From: Centroberyx gerrardi
Taxonomy: Eukaryota > Chordata > Actinopteri > Beryciformes > Berycidae
Assembly: GCF_048128805.1 (NCBI RefSeq)
Contig: NC_136012.1
Location: 27,743,082-27,807,081 of the forward strand
DNA: 64,000 nucleotides
Reading direction: 5' to 3'
This document shows, in pieces, positions 12,968 through 21,900 of the stretch (its first letter is position 1; every line of letters begins with the position of its first letter). A program made the position numbers and the translations under genes. The notes beneath the pieces were generated by a model. That model saw only the letters and a list, made by a program, of their open reading frames with translations, made no database searches and had not been told where the DNA came from.

Positions 12968-15900
12968 TCCAAGTCTACAGTGTCTGCTGTAATCACGGCT
13001 GCACAATTAATCTTGTTTAATTATATTGCGATTTTTTTTAGAATATTATCATATTGGCAATAACGAAGCATTTAATTTCACTTTGAGTGGCAGCTGTTCT
13101 TCAAAATAGTCAATATGTTGATGTGAGATGCAATAAGTGAAATAAAATAATTTTGTCCCTCAAATCATGGAGATTAATAATCGTGATTAATAATTATGAT
13201 CACAGTATTGAGTAATTGATCATCTTTCAGGGTGTTGAAGGCCGATACGAAACCAATGTTTTTGGATTGGAGCTGCCAATATTCAGTGTTTTGTGCCGAT
13301 ATTCAGTGTCTTTGAATTTGACCATTTTCATGCCAAAATACATTACAATTATTCAAATTACTAAGTATTATATATATGTTATTAAGTATTCAGTGTTGGA
13401 AAAGCCTCTGAAACAGCATTTAGAGCATGGGACACTAAAACTCTCCACTGAAACCTAGAATGATGGTCATATCCATCATGTCAGAGGTGGACGGCACTGA
13501 CCGGCTGATATCCGATATTCAATAAAGGGTCAATATCGACATATCTTCACTGTTCTCCCCCAGGAGGAACCAGATTTCCCAGTAGACCTTGAGAACTGCA
13601 TCACTCTGGACGAGCTGGAGGAAGACGAGTCCGATGACCAAGGTCAGCAGAGTTCAGGATTCAATACAACACGATACGATGTGATCAATAAAACTTCAGT
13701 GACAACAAAGTCTGACTGAGCAGAATTCTGTTTATTTCTGAGACACACATCTTTCTAGCGATGCCATTGGCTGCTAGAATGTAAACAACAATTTAAAAAT
13801 GTCATTACAAAGTGACAATAATATAATTTGGATGGAGAGCTTGTGAAACTGTGATGGTCAAGAGTCTCATTAGTGATTACTACAGCAGAATAACATGGAG
13901 CTGATATCACCATTCATGTTCCTGACAGCAGAATAACATGGAGCTGATATCACCATTCATGTTCCTGACTAATGTTTTGGTTTGTCTTTTACAGATGGGA
14001 AAGACAGAGATGAACCCAAGGTAAGGAGGAAATATATACATATTTTAGCAGAGTGGGTTTAGTTAGATTGACTAGACGCGATACTCTCTGCTGACATGAA
14101 GAAACATTTGAGTGATTAGGTGTTTTTGTTGTGTTTGTCCTCCAGTCTCCCTCCAGCAGAGTGATCTACCTCAGAAACCTCCCCCGCCGCTTCTACACCG
14201 ACTCCGACTTTGTGAAAGTCATGAAGGGCTTTGGGAAAGTGGTGCGATATTTCCTCATCCGCAACCGCCAGGAGGTCAGAAGACATCCAGCTGTTATTTT
14301 GTTATGTTATGTTAAATACTATATATTTATACACTGAACAAAAATATAAATGCAACACTTTTGGTTTTGCTCCCATTTTTCATGAGTTGAAATAAAAGAT
14401 CTAAGACTTTCTCTCAAATTTTGTTCACAAATTTGTTTAAATCCGTGTTAGTGAGCACTTCTCTTTTGCCAAGATAATCCATCCACCTGACAGGTGTGGC
14501 ATATCAAGATGCTGATTAAACAGCATGATTATTGCACAGGTGTGCCTTGGGCTGGTCACAACAAAATTTGAGAGAAATAAGCCTTTTGTGTGCATAGAAA
14601 AAGTCTTAGATCTTTTATTTCAACTAATGAAAAATGGGAGCAAAAACAAAAGTGTTGCGTTTATATTTTTGTTCAGTATACGTCTTATGTATTATGCTCA
14701 TAGGGATCATTCAAGTTTCATGTGATCTTTTGGCTGGTATTGGTACCAGAGTCATCATGTTGGTATCCTGACAGCATGCTGTGTGTGTGTGTGTGTTGCA
14801 GGGCTTCATTGAGATGTGCAGCTCTTCAGAGGCTCTCAGAGCCGTCAAGGAGTTCAACTGTAAACCCGTCGAGCTCAACGGCTCCAAGCTCAGCGCACAG
14901 ATTTCCCACAAGTATCAGAGGCTCACAGTAGCGTAAGAACCTCCATCACAAACTGTAATCTGTTGTGTGTTTACTGGATTCATACTCAGGTCTGGAAAAG
15001 GAATTTCATCATTTCCAGATTTTTAAAAGTGTGGAAATAAAGTCTGGAAAAGTATTGTTCAGTTGCAATACACATGAAATTATTTGTCACTGTCTATTCA
15101 CTGTTGTGTCACAAATTGTGATATTAGTTGTGTAGAGTAATGTTCAGCTACAGAGTGATATGGTCACTATAGCTTTTTTGATTTGGACTGGTATGATGAG
15201 TGTATTTTTAAATTAAAATCTTGCCCAGTGGTTAATATATACTGATATCTGTCTGTGCATTCCAAGTGAGACTAAAAACTAAAGTTCTGTTCTGTGCTAC
15301 TTAATTATATTGAATTTTGTTCTGTCGTATGTGATTTTTCATGGCAGGTGGAAGGTGCAGTCGGACTGCGAGTCGGACGAGGAGCAGAGGAGGGAGCGCA
15401 GGAGCCGGGGCGGCAGGAGGAGCGACAGGAGCAGCAAGTCCAAAACCTCCGAGAGGGACGAGTCCGGCAGGAAGAGCTCAGAGAGAGAGGAGACGAGCAA
15501 GAAGTCTGCTGAGAGAAAAGAGTCTGCAAAAAAGACTCCAGAGAAGGAGATAGTAGCTAAAAAGACTCCAGAGAAGGAGATAGTAGCTAAAAAGACTCCA
15601 GAGAAGGAGATAGTAGCTAAAAAGACTCCAGAGAAGGAGGAGTTAACAACTAAAAAGACTCTAGAGAAAGAGTCAGTGGCCAAAAAGACTCCAGAGAAGG
15701 AGATAGTAGCTAAAAAGACTCTAGAGAAAGAGGAGTTAACAGCTAAAAAGACTCTAGAGAAAGAGGAGTTAGCGGCTAAAAAGACTCCAGAGAAGGAACT
15801 AGTGACTAAAAAGACTCTAGAGAAGGAGGAGTTAGCAGCTAAAAAGACTACAGAAAAGGATTTAGCAGCTGAAAAGACTCTAGAGAAAGAGTTACCACGC

Positions 15901-16291
15901 AAAAAGACTCCAGAGAAGGAGTTGGTTAAAACGACTCAAGAGAATGAGACGTTGCTAACTCCAGAGAAGGAGTTAGAAGCTGAAAAGACTTGTGAGAAGA
16001 CGGAGTCAGCAGCTGAAAAGACCCTAGAGAAGGCAGAGTCGGCTAAAAAGACTGCAGAAGATAAGGAGACTCCCAAAGTGCAGGGAGTTAGTCCGGAGGA
16101 GGTGGAGATGGAGGATCCAGAGCCGGAGCAGATCAGAGACGAAGCCACAGACGAGGCAGAGGAGCAGCAGCAGTCTGAACCTGCAGGAGGCGCTGTGGAG
16201 CCGCACAAACCCACTAAACCTGTTGGTAAGAAACCAGTTCAACCTGCCAGTTACAGAGCTGCAGACTCACCTTCTGTCTTTCTTACTGTTT

Positions 16292-16324
<33 letters not shown>

Positions 16325-17783
16325 TACTATAGCAGCACGCAGCAATACAGCAACCGGGCTCAGTCTAGCCATTTAGTCCTTATGGGAGAAAAAAGGAAAT
16401 GTAATTTTTTTGTATTCATTCAGAAGTTTTTGTAAGCCTATATAAAAGCTTATAATAATAATATAAAAATAAACTTTATTTCCAAAGTGCTTTAACAGTC
16501 GCATTAAAGCAAACATGAAACTCCCAAAATGAATTAAAACAAGGCACCATAAGCATAAAAAAAATAATTGTAAAATCAAGAGGATAAAAGACGTCGCATA
16601 AAAGCATTTTGCCTTTGACAGCCAAATACCTGCTCTGACATCACTGATTGGGGCGTGGCCAAAAGTGCAAAATGCTTTAGAGTTTCCACCCACAGACAGC
16701 AGTGCAACAGGGATTTTTTGACCCGTGTGATTTAGTGTTGATTTGCTCTTTAAACTGCCTGTATCTACACTGTGTAAAGCCTGGCTGAGTGCTAGCAGAG
16801 CGGCTGACTGGCTGTGTGTTCTCTGTAGGGGCGGAGTTTGTGCGCCCGGTCGTCGGATACTTCTGTAACCTGTGTCAGGTGATCTACGCCGACGAGGACG
16901 AAGCCAAGCAGCAGCACTGCAGCAGCCTGGAGCACTACCGCAGATACCAGGTCAGCTTCCCCACATCTTCCCCCCAGCTTCCCTCCAGCTTCCCTCCAGC
17001 TTCCCTCCAGCTTCCCTTCAGCTTCCCTCCAGCTTCCCTTCAGCTTCCCTCCAGCTTCCCTTCAGCTTCCCTCCAGCTTCCCTCCAGCTTCCCCCCAGCT
17101 TCCCTCCAGCTTCCCTCCAGCTTCCCTTCAGCTTCCCTCCAGCTTCCCCCCAGCTTCCCTCCAGCTTCCCTCCAGCTTCCCTTCAGCTTCCCTTCAGTCC
17201 AGCATGGAGCCTTCTGTCTTTTCATGTCCAGGGTCAAAGCAAGACACATGGGCAACTTTTTCATGGTATCCAGCGGTTCTTAAAACGGGTGACAAAGTCT
17301 TAAATGATCTAAATTTAAGGCCTTAAAAGTATGAAAACGTCTTAAATAAAAGTTATTTTTCACCATGTAATGTCAGGTTTCTCAGATGAATCCAGAACAG
17401 GTTAGTAGGTAAATCTGCATCTCGTCTGCTTTACTAAACACAGCTAATTAACTATTAATCTCCTGCTGTCCTTCTTATTCTGCCCGTTTTGTTTAGATTC
17501 AGCATTTTCATCAGCTGTTCAGTCTGCTTTTGACAGCTGTGTTTCTTTATTCTGGTTTTTGAACCAAAATAAGGCAGCATTAAAAAGATCTTGGATGGAT
17601 ATAGCGCATTTTGGAAGGAACTTCATTTATATAACTGTATTTTCATGTAGTTTTACAGTCTGATCAGATGCTTGTTAATGCAGGTTTACATCTGCTGTAG
17701 CTCCTCCCACCTGATCCTTATGGAAACCCTTCTCTTCTTCTGTTTGTCAGGAACACACAGGGAAAGACCCGTGGACCAGCTGA
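5740..17783 (+). CDS. matr3l1.2: Matrin-3-like protein, + strand paralogue (three RRMs), 20 coding exons
   Basis: Exons 5740-6768, 7042-7103, 8077-8115, 8290-8372, 8459-8490, 8605-8727, 9080-9205, 9894-10010, 10687-10811, 11019-11275, 11685-11772, 12111-12292, 12418-12617, 13564-13642, 13995-14020, 14146-14274, 14802-14932, 15348-16225, 16829-16950 and 17751-17783 sum to 3861 nt (1286 aa plus TGA), with matching phases at every junction. Order: Ser-rich N terminus with the matrin motif 'LEPDDLAVLAELPEDVLTIE' (about 90-110), zinc finger 1 (CxxC...Hx5H, about 331-358), RRM A (416-498), RRM B (499-579), RS-rich and acidic linker, 'ENCITLDELEED', RRM D (857-943), Lys/Glu repeats, zinc finger 2 (about 1246-1275) and tail EHTGKDPWTS. 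Matrin-3 proteins bind RNA and DNA in the nucleus and regulate splicing. The choice of paralogue symbol is uncertain. The exon-4 donor may instead be at 8354, 18 nt earlier and also in frame. Confidence 0.88.
8605..10811 (+). other. RRM A and RRM B exons of the + gene
   Basis: Four exons (8605-8727, 9080-9205, 9894-10010, 10687-10811) each encode half of an RRM. The introns fall just before the 'AFVEL' strand in both domains, as in matrin 3. RRM A carries 'LRKLTEPFGKIVKVIMF' and RRM B 'LLSIAKRFGSPLYTLF'. The second-half exons are 126 and 125 nt, exactly the sizes in the - strand paralogue. Confidence 0.85.
11457..11545. repeat. Fish interspersed repeat fragment
   Basis: 'AAGATTGCACTTTATTGATC' followed by 'CCCTGGGGGAAATTCAGGTG' is a block common across teleost genomes, likely a LINE or SINE tail. 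It lies in the intron between exons 11019-11275 and 11685-11772. Confidence 0.6.
12870..12967. repeat. Perfect (AGT)n trinucleotide repeat, about 32 units
   Basis: An uninterrupted AGT run of about 96 bp in the intron after exon 12418-12617. Its purity suggests recent expansion and probable length polymorphism. Confidence 0.97.
13755..13975. repeat. Dispersed repeat with an internal 43-bp tandem unit, 2 copies
   Basis: Starts 'GCCATTGGCTGCTAGAATGT' and ends with two tandem copies of a 43-bp unit containing 'GCAGAATAACATGGAGCTGA'. The same element at 45298-45640 has five copies of that unit. Confidence 0.85.
14146..14932 (+). other. RRM D exons of the + gene
   Basis: Exons 14146-14274 (129 nt) and 14802-14932 (131 nt) encode an RRM with 'SRVIYLRNLPRRFY' (beta 1/RNP2 region) and 'GFIEMCSSSEALRAV'. 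Both exon lengths equal those of the fourth RRM in the - strand paralogue and resemble matrin-3 RRM2. Only 125 bases of intron separate this domain from the preceding 26-nt exon (13995-14020), leaving no space for an RRM C. Confidence 0.87.
14332..14678. mobile_element. Tc1/mariner-type MITE with long inverted ends
   Basis: The left end CACTGAACAAAAATATAAAT and the right end (reverse complement) TACTGAACAAAAATATAAAC form inverted repeats that continue for about 80 bp ('GCAACACTTTTG', 'GCTCCCATTTTTCAT', 'AAATAAAAGATCTAAGAC'). TA dinucleotides flank both ends, as expected for Tc1/mariner insertion. No transposase is present. It sits inside the intron that splits RRM D. Confidence 0.9.
15348..16225 (+). 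other. Lys/Glu-repeat exon of the + gene (coding minisatellite)
   Basis: An 878-nt exon. After an Arg/Ser-rich start (about 15360-15520) come roughly 17 tandem 10-11 residue units related to KKTPEKEIVA and KKTLEKEELTA (about 15522-16065), encoded by 30- and 33-bp DNA repeats. Several are identical at DNA level (15535-15625). The end is acidic ('EVEMEDPEPEQIRDEATDEA'). The - strand paralogue has a plain Glu-rich exon in this position. The repeats keep frame because indels occur in multiples of 3. Confidence 0.9.
16829..16950 (+). other. Zinc finger 2 exon of the + gene
   Basis: Encodes 'GYFCNLCQVIYADEDEAKQQ' then HCSSLEH, a matrin-type CxxC...Hx5H finger. It matches the finger encoded at 22125-22240 on the other strand (shared HCSS and AxxxHC spacing). 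It ends in phase 0 at CAG|GTCAGC, exactly where an intronic minisatellite begins. Confidence 0.9.
16955..17200. repeat. 10-bp minisatellite (CAGCTTCCCT) at the start of the last intron
   Basis: About 20 or more tandem units of CAGCTTCCCT/CAGCTTCCCC/CAGCTTCCTT type. The array begins within a few bases of the donor of exon 16829-16950, whose own intron start reads GTCAGCTTCC. The reading frame of the exon stays open through the array to 17283, coding a Ser/Phe/Pro/Leu-rich repeat if the intron were retained. Confidence 0.95.
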
Positions 17784-18162
17784 GAACTCTGCATGTTCAC
17801 CACGTTCCTCTGAGAACCGGCCGGGGGAACCAAGCCTCCTCAGCACCAGGAACTCCGGAAGTCTGTTCACGTTCTACAACCAGAGAAACTTTCATCCCAG
17901 GTTGACCTCGGTTGTTTCACTTCCTTGTTTGTTGGTGAGGAAACACTGACATCACCCATCAGCAGCCAATCACATTCTCTCACTGGTATCGTTTCCAACC
18001 CATCGCCGCCACATACTGGAGCTACAGTTAGCAATCAAGTGGCTCCAATCAGACATGAACTCAATCCTAACCGTCTGGATTATATATGGAATTATATAGA
18101 AACACTCTCAGAACCAGTTAATACAGTTCTTTATGGAAACATTCAGCAGCACATGAACACTT

Positions 18163-18383
18163 AATAAATAAACAAACTGCTGACACATTCCCATCCCTCT
18201 AATCACAATGTTAACTGGTCTTTGTTATTATTGATTTCTTTGTTTCAGACTTCAGGTTATGTTGAAGGAAAACACTACAGGCTGTAATTCCAGTTATTTC
18301 TGTTCTTGGTTGTTGAATTCAGATCACTAAGGGATTTAAAGTGGAAACTGAAAAGGATGTAAATTGTGCAAATGTATATTAAA
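18163..18383 (+). terminator. Poly(A) signals of the + matrin-3-like gene
   Basis: AATAAA at 18163-18168 and ATTAAA at 18378-18383 lie 380 and 595 bases after the stop at 17783. They are the best 3' end candidates before the convergent gene begins. Confidence 0.6.
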
Positions 18384-18684
18384 GACGCGACTGTTCAATT
18401 TCAGGACATCCCTCTTTTTTTTTTACCAGTCTGCTGCTGGTTCAGTGCCTTGCTCAAAGGCTTTTTGACAGAAGTTAAGGCAGAGTTGAATTTCCACCTC
18501 AAACAGGATAAAATTGAGTTTTTATTGTGAACCTGATCACCAAACCAAATCACTTAATTTCAGATTGTACACAGTCTGATGATGCTTATCTTTTCACTTA
18601 GTGATGTTTCAGCGTAATTGTTCCCAAATAACGAAGCATCACATTCAAAAAGCCCAAAAGGTCTGGAAACTGGATTTTTCTGCG

Positions 18685-18690
18685 TTTATT
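18685..18690 (-). terminator. Poly(A) signal of the - matrin-3-like gene
   Basis: TTTATT on the plus strand (AATAAA on the minus strand), about 200 bases beyond the stop codon at 18889-18891. With the + gene signals at 18163-18383, the two convergent 3' ends are only about 300-500 bp apart. Confidence 0.6.
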
Positions 18691-18888
18691 TTTAAAAAAA
18701 AAACATAAGTAACACATCAACATGAGATTCAGGCATGAGAAGACTCAGATCCAAACATTCAACGTCCTTTTTCCTTTTAGTGTGAGTGAACTGAAAAACA
18801 GCTGATCCAGTCCTGGAGGAAACAGAGAAACTCAAAAAACTAAATCTGGGTTGTTTCCATGCGTTCTGGGTGTTGAACTGACTCGTCG

Positions 18889-18957
18889 TTACGCAGAAGA
18901 AGTCTTTTTCACTTTCTTGCTGCTCTGTGCTTTGGCCTGTTCCTTCTCCAGATGTTT
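18889..18957 (-). other. Last coding exon of the - matrin-3-like gene
   Basis: The 69-nt exon encodes [20 protein letters not shown] plus two residues and TAA. It is preceded by the acceptor TTCTCTTCCAG. The sequence resembles the basic C-terminal tail of matrin 3. It is too short for ORF finders and lies 3.2 kb from the preceding exon. Confidence 0.85.
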
Positions 18958-21900
18958 CTGGAAGAGAAGGAACATGAAGGAAGGTTATGTTGCAGCAGGA
19001 AAAACACATCCAGGCACTCTTCCCATACAAAAAGTAAAAAGTAGGGCTGTGAATCAATAAAAAAAAATCTACTTATCAATCGCACAATTTGCTGTGATTA
19101 ATCAATCTTTTTGAAGCTTGTAATCATAGATATTTAAATGTAGAATCACCAAATTAATGTAGAATCAACACAAAGGAAGTTTATTTTAAATCAAACACTA
19201 TTGTTTAATGGCATCTTTTAATTGAAAACACAGACTCTCTTGTGAACTACAGATCAGTCTATCAGAACCAATTGCGTTTTTTTGTTTTTTTTGTTACGAG
19301 TTTAACATTTCAAATGAATAGCAAAAATGAACGCGTTAATTATCACAGCCCTAGTAAAAAGCCTTTATTATTTATTGGTTAACGCATACTAGGGTTGGGC
19401 GATATGTCAAAATTTTCCTATCGGCTACCGTCAGCCCAACAACCGGCGATTGCCGATATAGTCGCCGGGTGTCAGAGCGGCTAAGATTGTCACTACAATG
19501 TGAATAGCTGGTCCACCTTAAAGGTCAGTCCACCTTAAGTGAGCCTGGTCAGGTTAGCCATTGTCGCTAACTTCGGGGCTAACCCCCTTCACTTTAATGA
19601 AAAACTCAACTTCTAGTATGTAACGTTAGCTAACTAGAGAAAATGTCCGCTAGCCGTGATGCTAATTTTCGCTATGTTCAACTCCATTGACTTATGCTAA
19701 AAACGTTAGCGATCTAAAAGTCCGCTAGCTGCAACGCTAATTAGTGCCAAATCCCATTTGATTATGCTAAAGTGTTAGTGACTTAAAAACTGGATCTGAA
19801 ATGGGTTTGTCGCTGCCCGATCTGAGTTGAACATACCGAAAACTAGCATCACGGGCTAGAAGTGTGTGACGGTGAGGTCACACACACGCATATATTTATG
19901 TTATATATAACTGGTTCTTCGGATCACGTCGGAAATCAAGTGTGTTTATGTTTATGGTTGTGTTAAACGCCACTCTGGAAGGCGGAGTGAAAAGGCAACT
20001 GTGATAGAGAGGGTGGAGACGTGATGTTTCAATACGGGATAACGGCGCCCAACTCCAACAGCCAGTTCCTATTCGCGCACGCTTTGAATTGCGCTTTACA
20101 GGTTAATTATTTACCATTAAATTAGCAAAATAAAATGACAAAAATCGCCCAAAAATGGATGGACTCAGCCCATCGCCGATATATTCGTCCTATCGCCCAA
20201 CCCTAACGCATACACGTTAAAAATGTTTTAAAAGCGTTGATGCGTTGCAGCCAAAACCACGGGTGAATTTTGACGCCAGTAAGGAAGTGGCTGAAAGCAG
20301 CAGTTCCTCTAACGTCCGCTAGAGTCCGGCTCCAAAAAGACGCCAAACTCCATGCAAGTCAAAAGACCGCAACCCAACTTCTCACTCAAAATATAGTCAA
20401 TACATTTTTTCGACAAGAGGTTTTGGTCTCAGTAGCTAGTTTCACTTCTTCTAATGTGTGTCCTTATGGCGATTTTCAAAATAATTTCGTTATTAACGGG
20501 ATATAACGGTTATAAAACGGGGTTATTTTTCGAGTGATTGACAGGTCGCCGATTCTGGACCAATAGCAGGCGGCGCTGTGGTCAACCCTCAGCTTCGCTC
20601 CGGCTCCAAAAAATTTCAACATGGCGGCGCTCGTAAACCCAAACGTTTGGCTTCAAAACGGCCCTTCAGAAACCTGTGGGTGACGTCACACTCACTACTC
20701 CATCTGTTTATACAGTCTGTGGCTGCAGCACACAGCCTTCCTCACAGTGCACCTAAACACAGTGATTCTGATGAGCAGCAGTCTTCCTCACAGTGCACCT
20801 AAACACAGTGATTCTGATGAGCAGCAGTCTTCCTCACAGTGCACCTAAACACAGTGATTCTGATGAGCAGCAGTCTTCCTCACAGTGCACCTAAACACAG
20901 TGATTCTGATGAGCAGCAGTCTTCCTCACAGTGCACCTAAACACAGTGATTCTGATGAGCAGCAGTCTTCCTCACAGTGCACCTAAACACAGTGATTCTG
21001 ATGAGCAGCAGTCTTCCTCACAGTGCACCTATATAAACTGATTCTGATGAGCAGCAGTCTTCCTCACAGTGCACCTATATAAACTGATTCTGATGAGCAG
21101 CAGTCTTCCTCACAGTGCACCTATATAAACTGATTCTGATGAGCAGCAGTCTTCCTCACAGTGCACCTAAACACAGTGATTCTGATGAGCAGCAGTCTTC
21201 CTCACAGTGCACCTATATAAACTGATTCTGATGAGCAGCAGTCTTCCTCACAGTGCACCTAAACACAGTGATTCTGATGAGCAGCAGTCTTCCTCACAGT
21301 GCACCTATATAAACTGATTCTGATGAGCAGCAGTCTTCCTCACAGTGCACCTAAACACAGTGATTCTGATGAGCAGCAGTCTTCCTCACAGTGCACCTAT
21401 ATAAACTGATTCTGATGAGCAGCAGTCTTCCTCACAGTGCACCTATATAAACTGATTCTGATGAGCAGCAGTCTTCCTCACAGTGCACCTAAACACAGTG
21501 ATTCTGATGAGCAGCAGACTTCCTCACAGTGCACCTAAACACAGTGATTCTGATGAGCAGCAGTCTTCCTCACAGTGCACCTATATAAACTGATTCTGAT
21601 GAGCAGCAGTCTTCCTCACAGTGCACCTAAACAGTGATTCTGATGAGCAGCAGTCTTCCTCACAGTGCACCTATATAAACTGATTCTGATGAGCAGCAGT
21701 CTTCCTCACAGTGCACCTAAACACAGTGATTCTGATGAGCAGCAGTCTTCCTCACAGTGCACCTATATAAACTGATTCTGATGAGCAGCAGTCTTCCTCA
21801 CAGTGCACCTAAACACAGTGATTCTGATGAGCAGCAGTCTTCCTCACAGTGCACCTATATAAACTGATTCTGATGAGCAGCAGTCTTCCTCACAGTGCAC

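Noticed and set aside
21029-21045. TATATAA motifs in type B minisatellite units as promoters
   Set aside because: They occur repeatedly as part of the tandem unit in an intron and have no associated start region or downstream gene.
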